Shown here in pieces: positions 7,299 to 15,909 of a stretch of 64,000 nt of DNA; position 1 is the stretch's first letter; each line of letters opens with the position of its first letter. This DNA is from Limnohabitans sp. 2KL-1 (GTDB lineage Bacteria > Pseudomonadota > Gammaproteobacteria > Burkholderiales > Burkholderiaceae_C). The stretch covers positions 186,001 to 250,000 of the forward strand of contig NZ_NESL01000001.1 of assembly GCF_003063435.1 (NCBI RefSeq), in the 5' to 3' direction. Both the position numbers and the translations under genes were made by a program. A model generated the notes under the pieces. That model was not told the DNA's origin and made no database searches. It saw only the letters and a list, made by a program, of their open reading frames with translations.

Positions 7299-8999
7299 TC
7301 AGGCCTGGCCGATCTGGCTTCCGAGGGCGCGGGCCAATGCGGCCTGCACGGCGTGGGCGTTCAGCTTGCGCCAGCGGGCCACCACATGCTGGTCCGGGCG
7401 CAGCAGGTAGGTGGTGCCGGGTTGGGCGTCGTAGCGCTTGGCCACGAGGCCTTGACTGTCGACGATCACATGGATGCCCGGGATGTTCAGGGGGCTGGAT
7501 GCGACGATGAGGGGCGTGACTTTTAAGGGCCGGGTCTTCGCGCCCGGAGTGACGCTCCCACCGGACTCTTGCAGGGCATGGAGTTGGGCCAGCACCTCGG
7601 GCGAAGGCACAGCGTCCACAAACAGCAGCAGCTGAAAGCCCTTGCCCACTTGGTCGAGCAGCCAGGCGTCTTGTCCGTTCACTTGCACGGGGGCATCGTC
7701 CATCGGTGCGCCGGGCACCATCTGGCCTTCAAAGGCGTCGGTGTCGGGCGTGTTGAGCACCGATTCGGTCAGGAAAGACGGCATGGACAAGCGGCCCGAA
7801 TTCACCAGCTTGCGCGCAAACGGGTAATGCTTGGCCAGCGCCAGCACCTGGTTGCGAAAGGTCTTGCTGGTGCGGCTCTTGGGCGTGATGAAGTCGGTCG
7901 AGCGGGTCGAGTTCATGATGTTCTCGTCGGCCGCAAACTGGCGGTCGTGCGCGTAGGTGTCGAGCAGTTTCTCGCTGGCTTGGCCCTTGATGACCAAGCC
8001 CAGTTTCCACATCAAATCATCCGCGTCCTGAAAGCCCGAGTTGGCCCCGCGTGCGCCAAAGGGCGAGACCTGGTGCGCCGCGTCGCCCACAAACAGCACG
8101 CGGCCATGGCGAAAGTCGGTCATGCGGCGGCACTGGAAGGTGTAGATGCTGACCCACTCCAGCTCAAAAGGCCGGTCGTCGCCCAGCATGGCTTGCAGGC
8201 GCGGAATGACTTTTTCGGGCTTCTTTTCTTCTTCAGGGTCGGCATCCCAGCCCAGCTGAAAGTCGATGCGCCAGACGTTGTTGCTTTGCTTGTGCAGCAA
8301 CACGCTCTGGTTGGGGTGGAACGGCGGGTCAAACCAGAACCAGCGCTCGGCCGGGTAGTCGGCTTTCATGATCACGTCGGCGATCAAGAAGCGGTCCTGG
8401 AACACGCGGCCTTCGATGTCCAGGCCCAGATGGCGGCGGATCGGGCTGCGCGCACCGTCGGCCACCACCAGCCAGTCCGCTTCGATCTCGAACGTGCCGT
8501 CGGGCGTTTCCACGGTGAGGGTGGCATGGTCGTCATGGCGGGTGACTGCGGTGACCTTGTGCTGCCAGCGGATGTCAGCGCCCAGTTCCAAAGCTCGGGC
8601 AATCAGCATTTCCTCAACGTGGTACTGCTGCAGGTTGATCATGCCGGGGCGCTTGTGGCCCGCGTCGGGCACCAGGTTGAACTGGTAGACCTCGTCTTCT
8701 TCGAGGAAGGTGCGGCCAATGTTCCAACTCACGCCCATGTCGCAGGCTTGGTCGGCAATGCCTAGGCGATCCAGAATTTCGAGCGAGCGCTTGGCGTAGC
8801 AGACCGCCCGCGAGCCGACCGAGACGGTTTTGTCGTCGTCCAGCACCAGTACGTCCAAGCCCTGCAGGCGGGCGTCGATGGCAGCAGCCAGGCCCACCGG
8901 CCCTGCGCCAATGACGATCAGCGGTTTGCGCTGCGGCGGTGTGGCCATCAGGTCGGCAGGCGACTTGTAGGGATAGATCGGGTTGACGTAAGCACCCAT
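7299..8999 (-). CDS. FAD-dependent aromatic monooxygenase (class A flavoprotein)
   Basis: A 566-residue flavoprotein hydroxylase with PLIVIGAGPVGLAAAIDAR near residue 27, a DGARSPIRRHLG motif, and GDAAHQVSPFGARGANSG near residue 310. The ATG at 8999 is preferred over 9029 because GGAG lies 8 nt upstream. It forms an operon with DUF2783 and is divergent from an FCD/GntR regulator. Relatives hydroxylate hydroxybenzoates, phenols or resorcinols; the substrate here is unassigned. It is a different subfamily from the MhpA-like enzyme at 3265-4872. Confidence 0.83.
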   Translation of the reverse strand: MGAYVNPIYPYKSPADLMATPPQRKPLIVIGAGPVGLAAAIDARLQGLDVLVLDDDKTVSVGSRAVCYAKRSLEILDRLGIADQACDMGVSWNIGRTFLEEDEVYQFNLVPDAGHKRPGMINLQQYHVEEMLIARALELGADIRWQHKVTAVTRHDDHATLTVETPDGTFEIEADWLVVADGARSPIRRHLGLDIEGRVFQDRFLIADVIMKADYPAERWFWFDPPFHPNQSVLLHKQSNNVWRIDFQLGWDADPEEEKKPEKVIPRLQAMLGDDRPFELEWVSIYTFQCRRMTDFRHGRVLFVGDAAHQVSPFGARGANSGFQDADDLMWKLGLVIKGQASEKLLDTYAHDRQFAADENIMNSTRSTDFITPKSRTSKTFRNQVLALAKHYPFARKLVNSGRLSMPSFLTESVLNTPDTDAFEGQMVPGAPMDDAPVQVNGQDAWLLDQVGKGFQLLLFVDAVPSPEVLAQLHALQESGGSVTPGAKTRPLKVTPLIVASSPLNIPGIHVIVDSQGLVAKRYDAQPGTTYLLRPDQHVVARWRKLNAHAVQAALARALGSQIGQA

Positions 9000-9174
9000 G
9001 TGACGAGCTCCAAAATGGTCAGAAAGCACCTTGGGGTGCTCAGGATGAATTTACTATGGATAAATGAATTTACCTAAACGTAATTCTAAGCGAGGGTCTT
9101 GTGGCTGGCAATGTCCGGGCAAAGTTGACCCCGATGGGCGGGCTCCCGTCCGCGTGACAGCCAGAAGTCGACAG

Positions 9175-9208
9175 ACAAGTTAAGCTGAACTTGTTTTTTG
9201 TATGACAA
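9175..9208. promoter_or_regulatory. GntR/FCD-type operator pair in the divergent promoter region
   Basis: Two perfect inverted repeats are adjacent: ACAAGTT-N6-AACTTGT (9175-9194) and TTGT-N3-ACAA (9198-9208), the latter ending 4 nt before the regulator ATG. Both share the ACAA/TTGT half-site typical of FCD-type GntR regulators. They lie between a GntR gene and a divergently transcribed monooxygenase, so autoregulation plus control of the monooxygenase is likely. Confidence 0.6.
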
Positions 9209-9212
9209 GCGT

Positions 9213-9986
9213 ATGAGTCAGAACTTCACCCCCGTCTCCAGCGGTGCCCGCCTGTCCGATCAGGTGGCCGAACAACTGAGCGCCGAAATCAAGCAGGGCC
9301 GCCTGGCACCCGGCGACAAGTTGCCCACTGAGGCGCGGTTGGTCGAGCAGTTTCAGGTCAGCCGCACCGTGGTGCGCGAAGCGGTGTCGCGCCTGAAATC
9401 GGTGGGGCTGGTGGACTCGCGCCAGGGCAGCGGGGTGTTTGTGAAACCCACGTTGCCGATTGCACCGTTGCACTTCGAGGCGCAGCACGCGGCCTCGCAG
9501 GAGGCGGTCATTCAGATGGTGGAAGTGCGCCGCGCCCTGGAGGCCGAGGTGGCCGCACTGGCCGCACAGCGGCGCAGCGCCAGCGACATCCGCCGCATCG
9601 AAAAAGCCGTCCAGGCCCTGCATGACGCGGTGAAGGCGGGTGGCAACGGTGTGGCCGAGGACGTGAATTTCCACCGTGCGATTGCCGAAGCCACGCGCAA
9701 CCCCTTCCTGATCCAGACGCTGGAATACCTGAGCCAGTTTGTGCATGGGGCCACGCAAGTCACGCGGGCCAACGAAGCGCGGCGGGTCGACTTTGCGGCC
9801 GAAGTGCAGTCCGAACACCAAGCCATCTTGCAGGCCGTGCAAGCCGGTGACCCCGACCAAGCCCGGCAAGCGGCCGCCACGCACATGGGCAACGCCATCA
9901 ACCGCATTCGTAACGCTGACCCGTCGTTCTGGGTGCAGGAAGGTGAACGGCTGGCGCAACCCTTGGTCAAGGGGCTGCGCAGCTGA
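9213..9986 (+). CDS. FadR/FCD-type GntR transcriptional regulator
   Basis: A 257-residue regulator. The N-terminal winged helix has LPTEARLVEQFQVSRTVVRE and GLVDSRQGSGVFV; the C-terminal helical FCD domain has conserved metal/ligand residues (VNFHRAIAEATRNP). The ATG at 9213 is chosen; the in-frame TTG at 9198 falls inside a palindrome. No clear Shine-Dalgarno is visible, so the message may be nearly leaderless. It is divergent from the flavomonooxygenase and probably senses an organic acid. Confidence 0.85.
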   Translation: MSQNFTPVSSGARLSDQVAEQLSAEIKQGRLAPGDKLPTEARLVEQFQVSRTVVREAVSRLKSVGLVDSRQGSGVFVKPTLPIAPLHFEAQHAASQEAVIQMVEVRRALEAEVAALAAQRRSASDIRRIEKAVQALHDAVKAGGNGVAEDVNFHRAIAEATRNPFLIQTLEYLSQFVHGATQVTRANEARRVDFAAEVQSEHQAILQAVQAGDPDQARQAAATHMGNAINRIRNADPSFWVQEGERLAQPLVKGLRS

Positions 9987-10013
9987 GCGCCCGGGCATTC
10001 TGCCCCGGGGGCG
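9985..10013. terminator. GC-rich hairpin between convergent genes
   Basis: An imperfect GC-rich stem (GCCCGGGCA pairing with TGCCCCGGGGGC) fills the 28-nt gap between the GntR gene and the convergent Bug gene. There is no T-tract, so it is a candidate bidirectional terminator only. Confidence 0.4.
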
Positions 10014-10014
10014 A

Positions 10015-11034
10015 TCACTCGGCCTTGATGTTGGCCGTCTTGACCACCGCCGCGTAGCGCGACAGGTCGCGCGCCATGTCGCGGCCAAACTTCTCAGGGC
10101 CGCCGGGGCTGGCGGTGATGCCCAGCGTGTTCAGGCGCTCGCGCACCACCGGGTCGTTCAGCACCGCGTTCAGCTCGGTGTTGAGCTTGTCCACAATGGC
10201 TCGGGGCGTTTTGGCCGGGGCCAGCAAACCGACCCAGGAGTTGATGTCGAAATCGGGCACACCTGCTTCGATGAAAGTCGGTACATCGGGCATGGACGGC
10301 GCACGCTGCGCGCTGGACACGGCCACCGCATGCAGCTTGCCCGACTTGACGTGCGAGATCGCCCCCGCCACGGCGGTGTACACCAGCGGGATGGTGCCGC
10401 CCAGCAAATCGGTCATGGCCTGGCCACCGCCTTTGTAGGGGATGTGCGTCAGGTTGGCCCCCGTGCGCTGTTTGAGCAATTCACCCGCGATGTGCGGCGT
10501 GCCGCCCGTGCCGGATGTGCCGTACGACAAGCCGCCCGACTGGGTTTTGGACAAGGCAATCACATCTTTCAGTGTCTTGGCCGTCACGCCCGGGTGCGCC
10601 ACCAAAATCAAAATGGCATCCCCAATCTTGCCGATCGGGGCGAAGTCTTTGGCGGTGTCAAAACCGACTTTGGGAAACACATGCGGGTTGATGACCAAGG
10701 TGCCGTCAAAACCCAGCAGCAAGGTGTAGCCATCGGGCTCGGCTGCGGCCACCATTTGCGTGCCGATGTTGCCCGAAGCGCCGGGCTTGTTGTCCACGAT
10801 CACCTGTTGGCCCAGCCGCTTGGACAGTTGCTCGGCGATCAGGCGGCCGCTGGTGTCGGTCACGCCGCCGGGCGCAAAGGGCACCACCAAGCGAATGGGT
10901 TTGGCGGGGTAGGCCGCTTGCGCCGCTGCCGTGCCAGCGCTCAGGGTCAGACCGCCGCATGCTGCAGCCATCAGGCCGGTGCTCAGCGCAGCTTTGAGCC
11001 ATGGGCGGCGGCCTGTCGTGTTCTTGTTTTGCAT
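10015..11034 (-). CDS. Bug/TctC-family periplasmic solute receptor
   Basis: A 339-residue binding protein. The signal peptide is long with a twin-arginine-like start (GRRPWLKAAL) and cleavage after GTAAAQA; signatures are YPAKPIRLVVPFAPGG and EPDGYTLLLG. The ATG at 11034 has GGAG 6 nt upstream. It follows the lyase gene by 27 nt in one operon. It lacks partner membrane subunits and probably delivers the organic acid processed by its neighbours. Confidence 0.9.
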   Translation of the reverse strand: MQNKNTTGRRPWLKAALSTGLMAAACGGLTLSAGTAAAQAAYPAKPIRLVVPFAPGGVTDTSGRLIAEQLSKRLGQQVIVDNKPGASGNIGTQMVAAAEPDGYTLLLGFDGTLVINPHVFPKVGFDTAKDFAPIGKIGDAILILVAHPGVTAKTLKDVIALSKTQSGGLSYGTSGTGGTPHIAGELLKQRTGANLTHIPYKGGGQAMTDLLGGTIPLVYTAVAGAISHVKSGKLHAVAVSSAQRAPSMPDVPTFIEAGVPDFDINSWVGLLAPAKTPRAIVDKLNTELNAVLNDPVVRERLNTLGITASPGGPEKFGRDMARDLSRYAAVVKTANIKAE

Positions 11035-11061
11035 CGTTGTCTCCAAGGGTTTCAGGGGGAA

Positions 11062-11934
11062 TCAATCGGGTTCAGCGTAGTGCTTTTCAAAAGCCCACAC
11101 ATCTTCAAAACCCATGAGCCGGGTCAGATCGGCAAAGTCGTACAAAGGCGTGGTGCCCTTGGCCGATGAGCCCGTGTCCTTGAACTGCTGGTACACCTGC
11201 GTCATGGCCTGCACGCTTGCCAGCAAGGCGGTGACCGGGAAGATGGCGATCTTGTAACCCAGCGCTTCCAGCTCGGGGCGGGTCAGCACAGGGGTGCGGC
11301 CTTTCTCCACCATGTTGGCCACCAGCGGCAGCTGAAAGCTTTGGCCAATGCGGCGCATTTCTTCTTCGGACTCGGGCGACTCGACAAACAAAATGTCGGC
11401 ACCGGCTTTGGCATAAGCCTCGGCCCGGCGCAGCGCTTCATCAAGGCCCAGCGTGGTGCGGGCATCGGTGCGGGCGATGATCAAAAAGTCTTTGGAGTCG
11501 CGCGAATCCACCGCCACCTGGATCTTGCGCACCATGTCGGCCATGGGAATGACGCGGCGGCCTGGCGTGTGGCCGCATTTTTTGGGGAACTCCTGGTCTT
11601 CGAGCTGGATGGCGCAAGCACCCGCCGCCTCGTAACCCCGGATGGTGTGGCGCATGTTGAGCAAGCCGCCATAGCCCGTGTCGGCATCGGCAATCAGGGG
11701 CGTGCGGGCCATACCGGCCATGGCGGTCACGCGGCCCACCATGTCACTGTAGGTGGCCAGGCCGGCGTCGGGCAGACCCATGTGCGAGGCCACGGTGCCG
11801 TAGCCGGTCATGTACAGCGCATCAAAGCCAAAGCTGTCGGCCAAGCGCAGCGAGACCATGTCAAACACACCGGGGGCGACCACAAGGCCGGGCTGGTTCA
11901 AACGCGCACGCAGTGCAGTGGTTTTGGAAGTCAT
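11062..11934 (-). CDS. Isocitrate lyase/PEP mutase-family lyase
   Basis: A 290-residue cytoplasmic TIM-barrel enzyme. The metal-binding DADTGYGG lies near residue 85, the active loop KKCGHTPGRR near residue 118 carries the lyase Cys, and RTDAR follows. The intact KKCGH loop points to a carbon-carbon lyase (methylisocitrate, dimethylmalate or similar) rather than a PEP mutase. It sits upstream of a Bug receptor and is divergent from an SDR, so cleavage of a branched dicarboxylic or hydroxy acid is plausible; the substrate is unknown. Confidence 0.8.
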   Translation of the reverse strand: MTSKTTALRARLNQPGLVVAPGVFDMVSLRLADSFGFDALYMTGYGTVASHMGLPDAGLATYSDMVGRVTAMAGMARTPLIADADTGYGGLLNMRHTIRGYEAAGACAIQLEDQEFPKKCGHTPGRRVIPMADMVRKIQVAVDSRDSKDFLIIARTDARTTLGLDEALRRAEAYAKAGADILFVESPESEEEMRRIGQSFQLPLVANMVEKGRTPVLTRPELEALGYKIAIFPVTALLASVQAMTQVYQQFKDTGSSAKGTTPLYDFADLTRLMGFEDVWAFEKHYAEPD

Positions 11935-12005
11935 GGCGCAAAGGTTGGGTCAGAGTGATTAAATAGTGAAGATCAGAATTTTCCATTTCAGCAGAAGAGC
12001 ACCCC

Positions 12006-12800
12006 ATGGACCTGCACCTAAGCGACAAACACATCCTCATCACTGGTGGCAGCAAGGGCATTGGCCTGGCCTGCGCGCAGGGCTTTCTGGCAGAGGGCGC
12101 CCGCGTGAGCCTGGTCTCGCATGATGTGGGCAACTTGGCAAGGGCGCAGCAGCAGCTGCTGGCCGCCAGTCCCGGTGCACGCATCCACACCGTGGCCGCC
12201 GATTTGCGCCACGCATCGGCCGCGCTCGCCGCGCTGGATTCGGCTGAAGCCGCGTTCGGGCCGGTCGATGTGCTGGTCAATTCGGCGGGGGCGGCCAAGC
12301 GCACGCCCGCGCCCGAACTCACACCCGAGGCCTTTGCCGATGCGATGCAGGCCAAGTACTTCACCTACATCCACATGATCACCCCGACCCTCCAGCGCAT
12401 GGCCGCACGCGGCCAAGGCGCGGTGGTGAATGTGGTGGGCAACGGCGGCAAGGTGGCCAGCCCGGTCCACCTGCCCGGCGGTGCGGCCAATGCGGCACTG
12501 ATGCTGGTGAGCGCCGGTCTGGCCGCGGCCTACGGTGCGCAAGGCATCCGTGTGAACGCGGTCAACCCGGGCTTGACCTTGACCGATCGACTGCACGAGG
12601 GCTTTGCCGCTGACGCCCGTGCGCAAGGCTTGAACCCGGACGAGGTGATGGCGCAATCGGTGGCCAAAATTCCGCTCGGTCGCATGGCCGATCCCGAAGA
12701 AATTGCCAACGCGGTGCTGTTTCTCGCCTCGCCCAAAGCCAGTTACATCACCGGCATTTGCATGAGCATGGACGGGGCACTGAACCCCATCGTGGTGTAA
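12006..12800 (+). CDS. SDR-family protein with a degenerate catalytic site
   Basis: A 264-residue Rossmann protein of SDR type: nucleotide motif TGGSKGIG (13-20), NSAG (92-95) and the C-terminal GRMADPEEIANAVLFLASP pattern are normal. The catalytic YxxxK is absent: alignment to the usual YSASKAAL places Gly158 at the Tyr and Asn162 at the Lys, and the catalytic Ser region reads VVGNGG. Classical ketoreductase activity is therefore doubtful. It is divergent from the lyase gene and may work with it. It could be a non-canonical dehydrogenase, a lyase-like SDR or a binding protein. Confidence 0.78.
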   Translation: MDLHLSDKHILITGGSKGIGLACAQGFLAEGARVSLVSHDVGNLARAQQQLLAASPGARIHTVAADLRHASAALAALDSAEAAFGPVDVLVNSAGAAKRTPAPELTPEAFADAMQAKYFTYIHMITPTLQRMAARGQGAVVNVVGNGGKVASPVHLPGGAANAALMLVSAGLAAAYGAQGIRVNAVNPGLTLTDRLHEGFAADARAQGLNPDEVMAQSVAKIPLGRMADPEEIANAVLFLASPKASYITGICMSMDGALNPIVV

Positions 12801-12879
12801 CCCACAGACGCCGACAGGGCCCCTGTGTCATGCTGAGCCTGCCGACTCCCATTTCCACTTTTTTGAAACCCGCAAAACC

Positions 12880-13461
12880 ATGACCATTGCCAAAACACGG
12901 GCGCAGCGCCTGTTGGATACCTCCCGCCAATGCATGGCCTTTGCCCTGTTGGCTGGGCTGGCCGTGATGGCGGCGGCGCAAGCCGAACCCGAGCCCTTGC
13001 AAACCGTGCCCTCGCTGGATGTGCCGCGTTACATGGGCACTTGGCACGAAATCGCCAAATACCCCAACTGGTTCCAGAAGAAATGCGTCAGCAGCACGCA
13101 GGCCACCTACACGCTGCAAGCCGACGGCCGGGTGCAGGTGCTCAACCGCTGCAAAACTGACCAAGGCGAGTGGAGCGAAGCACTGGGCGCGGCCAGGCAA
13201 ATCGGCGGGCCCACGTCAGCGCAACTGAAGGTGCGCTTTGCCCCCGAGTGGCTGTCGTTCATTCCGCTGGTGTGGGGCGATTACTGGATCGTCGAGTTGG
13301 ACCCGGACTACCAATGGGTGGTGGTCAGTGAGCCCAAACGCGAGTACTTGTGGGTTTTGTCGCGTTCGCCGCAAATGTCTACGGCAACCTACCTGAGCCT
13401 GTTGGGCAAACTGGAAACCCTGGGCTTCGACCTGAAAAAAATCGAGCCCAGCCGGCGTTGA
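12880..13461 (+). CDS. blc: Bacterial lipocalin (Blc-like)
   Basis: A 193-residue exported lipocalin. The N-terminal hydrophobic segment ends in AAAQAEP, so it looks like a type I signal peptide rather than the lipoprotein signal of E. coli Blc. The lipocalin signature is YMGTWHEIAKYP near residue 48, followed by strand motifs such as YQWVVVSEP. The family binds lipids or lysophospholipids in the envelope. It stands alone, convergent with the next gene, with only 3 nt between stops. Confidence 0.83.
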   Translation: MTIAKTRAQRLLDTSRQCMAFALLAGLAVMAAAQAEPEPLQTVPSLDVPRYMGTWHEIAKYPNWFQKKCVSSTQATYTLQADGRVQVLNRCKTDQGEWSEALGAARQIGGPTSAQLKVRFAPEWLSFIPLVWGDYWIVELDPDYQWVVVSEPKREYLWVLSRSPQMSTATYLSLLGKLETLGFDLKKIEPSRR

Positions 13462-13464
13462 GTT

Positions 13465-14082
13465 TCAGTGCGCCGCTTCGGCCTCGCGCACTTGTTGGGC
13501 TTCACTGGCCTGCAGCCAGCCTTGTTGGGCGGCGTCTTGCGCCAACTGGGCGATCAGGGCGCGGGCATCGGCGTTGACCAAGGCCACCGGCTGCAGGCGC
13601 AGTGCGGCATCCGAGAAATGGTGCACCACCTCGGCCACATCGTCTGCGTCCAACGCGGTGGGTTTGTAGACCGGGCTGCAAGGCGCTTTTTGACCCAGCG
13701 CCCGGTAAAACACCGCCGCCAGGTGGCTTGATGCGCCGTACACGCTGCGTTGCTGGCCTGCGGCCGTCACACGCAGGGTGTAACCGTATTTGCCCTTGAC
13801 ACACTCGGCTTCGGTGATGTCCTTCAGGGCGAAGTGGTGCACCAGCGTGCCGGTGTCGTTTTCTGAAATCAGCAGGTTCCGGTCGGTCAACAACCACAGA
13901 CCACGCCCGGCCAGGACCACACGGCCCAGCACATAGCCCAACACCCGTTCATCGGGCTGGATGTGGTCACGCATCTGGTCCACATCGGCTTGCTTGAGCA
14001 GCTGCGCGCCGTAGGGATTGTTGCCCTCGATCAGCAATTCACTCAGTTCGTTGCCGTTTTTCAAAAAGTCCAGCCAGGCCAT
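13465..14082 (-). CDS. Conserved protein with a PH-like domain
   Basis: A 205-residue cytoplasmic protein with no signal peptide. The central part (about 40-120: ERVLGYVLGRVVLAGRG then LLTDRNLLI and HHFALKDITEAEC) resembles bacterial pleckstrin-homology-like folds. The C-terminal part is helical and charged. I place the start at 14082 because GGAGAC lies 6 nt upstream; the reading to 14136 adds an unsupported extension. No function is known. Confidence 0.65.
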   Translation of the reverse strand: MAWLDFLKNGNELSELLIEGNNPYGAQLLKQADVDQMRDHIQPDERVLGYVLGRVVLAGRGLWLLTDRNLLISENDTGTLVHHFALKDITEAECVKGKYGYTLRVTAAGQQRSVYGASSHLAAVFYRALGQKAPCSPVYKPTALDADDVAEVVHHFSDAALRLQPVALVNADARALIAQLAQDAAQQGWLQASEAQQVREAEAAH

Positions 14083-14271
14083 AGGGGTCTCCAAATAAGC
14101 CCGACATGTTCGGTCATGCAGCCTGGCGGCAGACACCCGCGATGTGCAATGGACTTGTTTTGTGCCGGGTTATTCGGGCAGATTGGGTGAGCTGCGGCCA
14201 AGGCCTTTGCGCCGGACCCTGCACGGCAGCGCCCGCTGAACCACACTGCTGATTTTGCGAACCAATGGACC

Positions 14272-15339
14272 ATGGTCAGACCTTCTTTTTTCCAATCACC
14301 GTTGGCACGGCGCACGCCCGTGGGGCAAGGCCTGAGCGGCGCTTTGAGCGGCGGTTTGTGTGGCGCTTTGAGTGGCAGTTTGTACGCGGCGTTGGACGCC
14401 TGGCACCCACTGGGAGCGCCCTGGCACGCGCAGTTGGTAAACCAACTCAAAGACCAGCTGGGCCAACGCGTGCGGGCCATGACCGGGGCCACAGGCGATG
14501 CCCGGGACTTTTTGCAGCCTGCGGGCGACCCCGGCCTGTTCGGCCCGGACTCGGCCGCCTGGCAGGTGCATGCGCACTTTGTGGCCATGATGACCGGGGG
14601 GTTGTCGTCGCTGCTGCTGCAGGCCCTGCACCCGAGGGCGCTGGCCGCCGTGTGGGACCACTCCAGTTTTCGCACCCAGTTGCAGGCACGGCTGGGGCGC
14701 ACCGCCTTGTTTGTAGCCACCACCACCTACGGTGGCACGGCGGCGGCTTTGCAGACCATCGAGCGGGTCAACCGCATCCACGCGCAAATTCGCGGCACCT
14801 TGCCCGATGGCACGCCCTATGTCGCCAACGACCCCGTACTGATCCGCTGGGTGCATTTGGGCGAGACGACCAGCTTTTTGCGGGCTTACCAAGACCTGTC
14901 TTTGCAGCCTTTGCCCACGGCAAGACAAGACCTGTACTTTGCCGAAATGGCGCAAATTGGCGAGCGCCTGGGTGCTCACGACCTGCCCCTGACACGGCAT
15001 CAGGCCCTGACGCAATTGCAGGCTTACCGGCCCGAACTGCGGGTGGACGAGCGCACACGCGACACGGTGGCCCTGATCGAGCATTACCCATGCGCGCCCA
15101 TGGACCGACCCCTGGTCAGCCTGATCGTGCGGGCCGCTTTTGACATGCTGCCCGACTGGGCCCTGGACCTGCTGCAGCGTGAGCGCAGTTGCCCGCTGCA
15201 ACAGGCCGCCGTGCGCACCGCCTTGCAGGGCATGGGCGCATCGCTGGCCTGGGCCTTTGCCGACACGGGCGTGGCGGCCCGTGCCCGCCAGCGCATGTCA
15301 CTCGGACTCAAGGCTGCTGAATCGTCTCCAGGTACTTGA
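14272..15339 (+). CDS. DUF2236/MpaB-type oxygenase-family protein
   Basis: A 355-residue protein of the DUF2236 (latex clearing protein/MpaB) family. Conserved elements are AHFVAMMTGGLSSLLLQALHP, ATTTYGGTAAA and WVHLGETTSFLRAYQ; family members bind heme or a metal through conserved His residues. The N-terminus carries a short Gly/Ala/Leu/Ser tandem repeat. The 3' end overlaps the convergent cytochrome gene by 32 bp. The substrate is unknown; rubber-oxygenase-like activity should not be assumed. Confidence 0.75.
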   Translation: MVRPSFFQSPLARRTPVGQGLSGALSGGLCGALSGSLYAALDAWHPLGAPWHAQLVNQLKDQLGQRVRAMTGATGDARDFLQPAGDPGLFGPDSAAWQVHAHFVAMMTGGLSSLLLQALHPRALAAVWDHSSFRTQLQARLGRTALFVATTTYGGTAAALQTIERVNRIHAQIRGTLPDGTPYVANDPVLIRWVHLGETTSFLRAYQDLSLQPLPTARQDLYFAEMAQIGERLGAHDLPLTRHQALTQLQAYRPELRVDERTRDTVALIEHYPCAPMDRPLVSLIVRAAFDMLPDWALDLLQRERSCPLQQAAVRTALQGMGASLAWAFADTGVAARARQRMSLGLKAAESSPGT

Positions 15340-15736
15340 GCAAGGACACGATGCGGTTGCGTGCCGACCACTCGGCGGTGCGCGGCGAGTCGCTGGGGTG
15401 GGTCATGGCGCGGGCCTTGAACTCGTTGCCCCAGACCGGCATCTCGCGCGAGCCGTGTGGCCCGGACTCGCCCGACCAGCGGCCATCGATCACCTCCCAC
15501 ATCAACTCCTGCGGAAACTTGCCGCCGTTGCGCTGCGCGATCGTGGTCAGATCGGCGGGGGGCTTGACCAAAAACGAGTGGACCGGGCCATCGCCCTTGC
15601 CCGCTGCACCGTGGCAACTGGCGCAGTTGTCCTTGTAGTCGGCGCGGCCCAGGCCCACCGAGGTTTGCGCCCACGATGCGGCCGTGACGCTGAGAAGGCT
15701 GGCAATCACCGCCTGGCTGATGGTGTGGTTTTTCAT
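15308..15736 (-). CDS. Exported cytochrome c, class I
   Basis: A 142-residue periplasmic c-type cytochrome with a Sec signal (cut after SWAQ) and one heme motif (CASCH) near residue 40. A candidate axial Met is in REMPVWGNEF. The ATG at 15736 has AGGAGCC upstream, which decides against the reading to 15811. It stands alone; its last 32 bp overlap the convergent DUF2236 gene. The redox partner is unknown. Confidence 0.82.
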   Translation of the reverse strand: MKNHTISQAVIASLLSVTAASWAQTSVGLGRADYKDNCASCHGAAGKGDGPVHSFLVKPPADLTTIAQRNGGKFPQELMWEVIDGRWSGESGPHGSREMPVWGNEFKARAMTHPSDSPRTAEWSARNRIVSLLKYLETIQQP

Positions 15737-15909
15737 GTTGGCTCCTGTTCCTCTGAAACAAGTGCCATCATCGGAAAACCGGGGCCAAGGGTCTGTGTGC
15801 TGTCGCGCCAAATCGCCGGCATAGGGCTACCGGTAAGCATGTACCGGGATTTGGTAGAGGGCCTTGGCGACGGTTCGTGCGCTGGCTGGCCAGGGTGCTG
15901 CAGGGGGCG

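Noticed and set aside
9739..11169. 476-residue open frame crossing two genes
   Set aside because: It overlaps the end of the GntR gene and runs antisense to the Bug gene, with unnatural composition.
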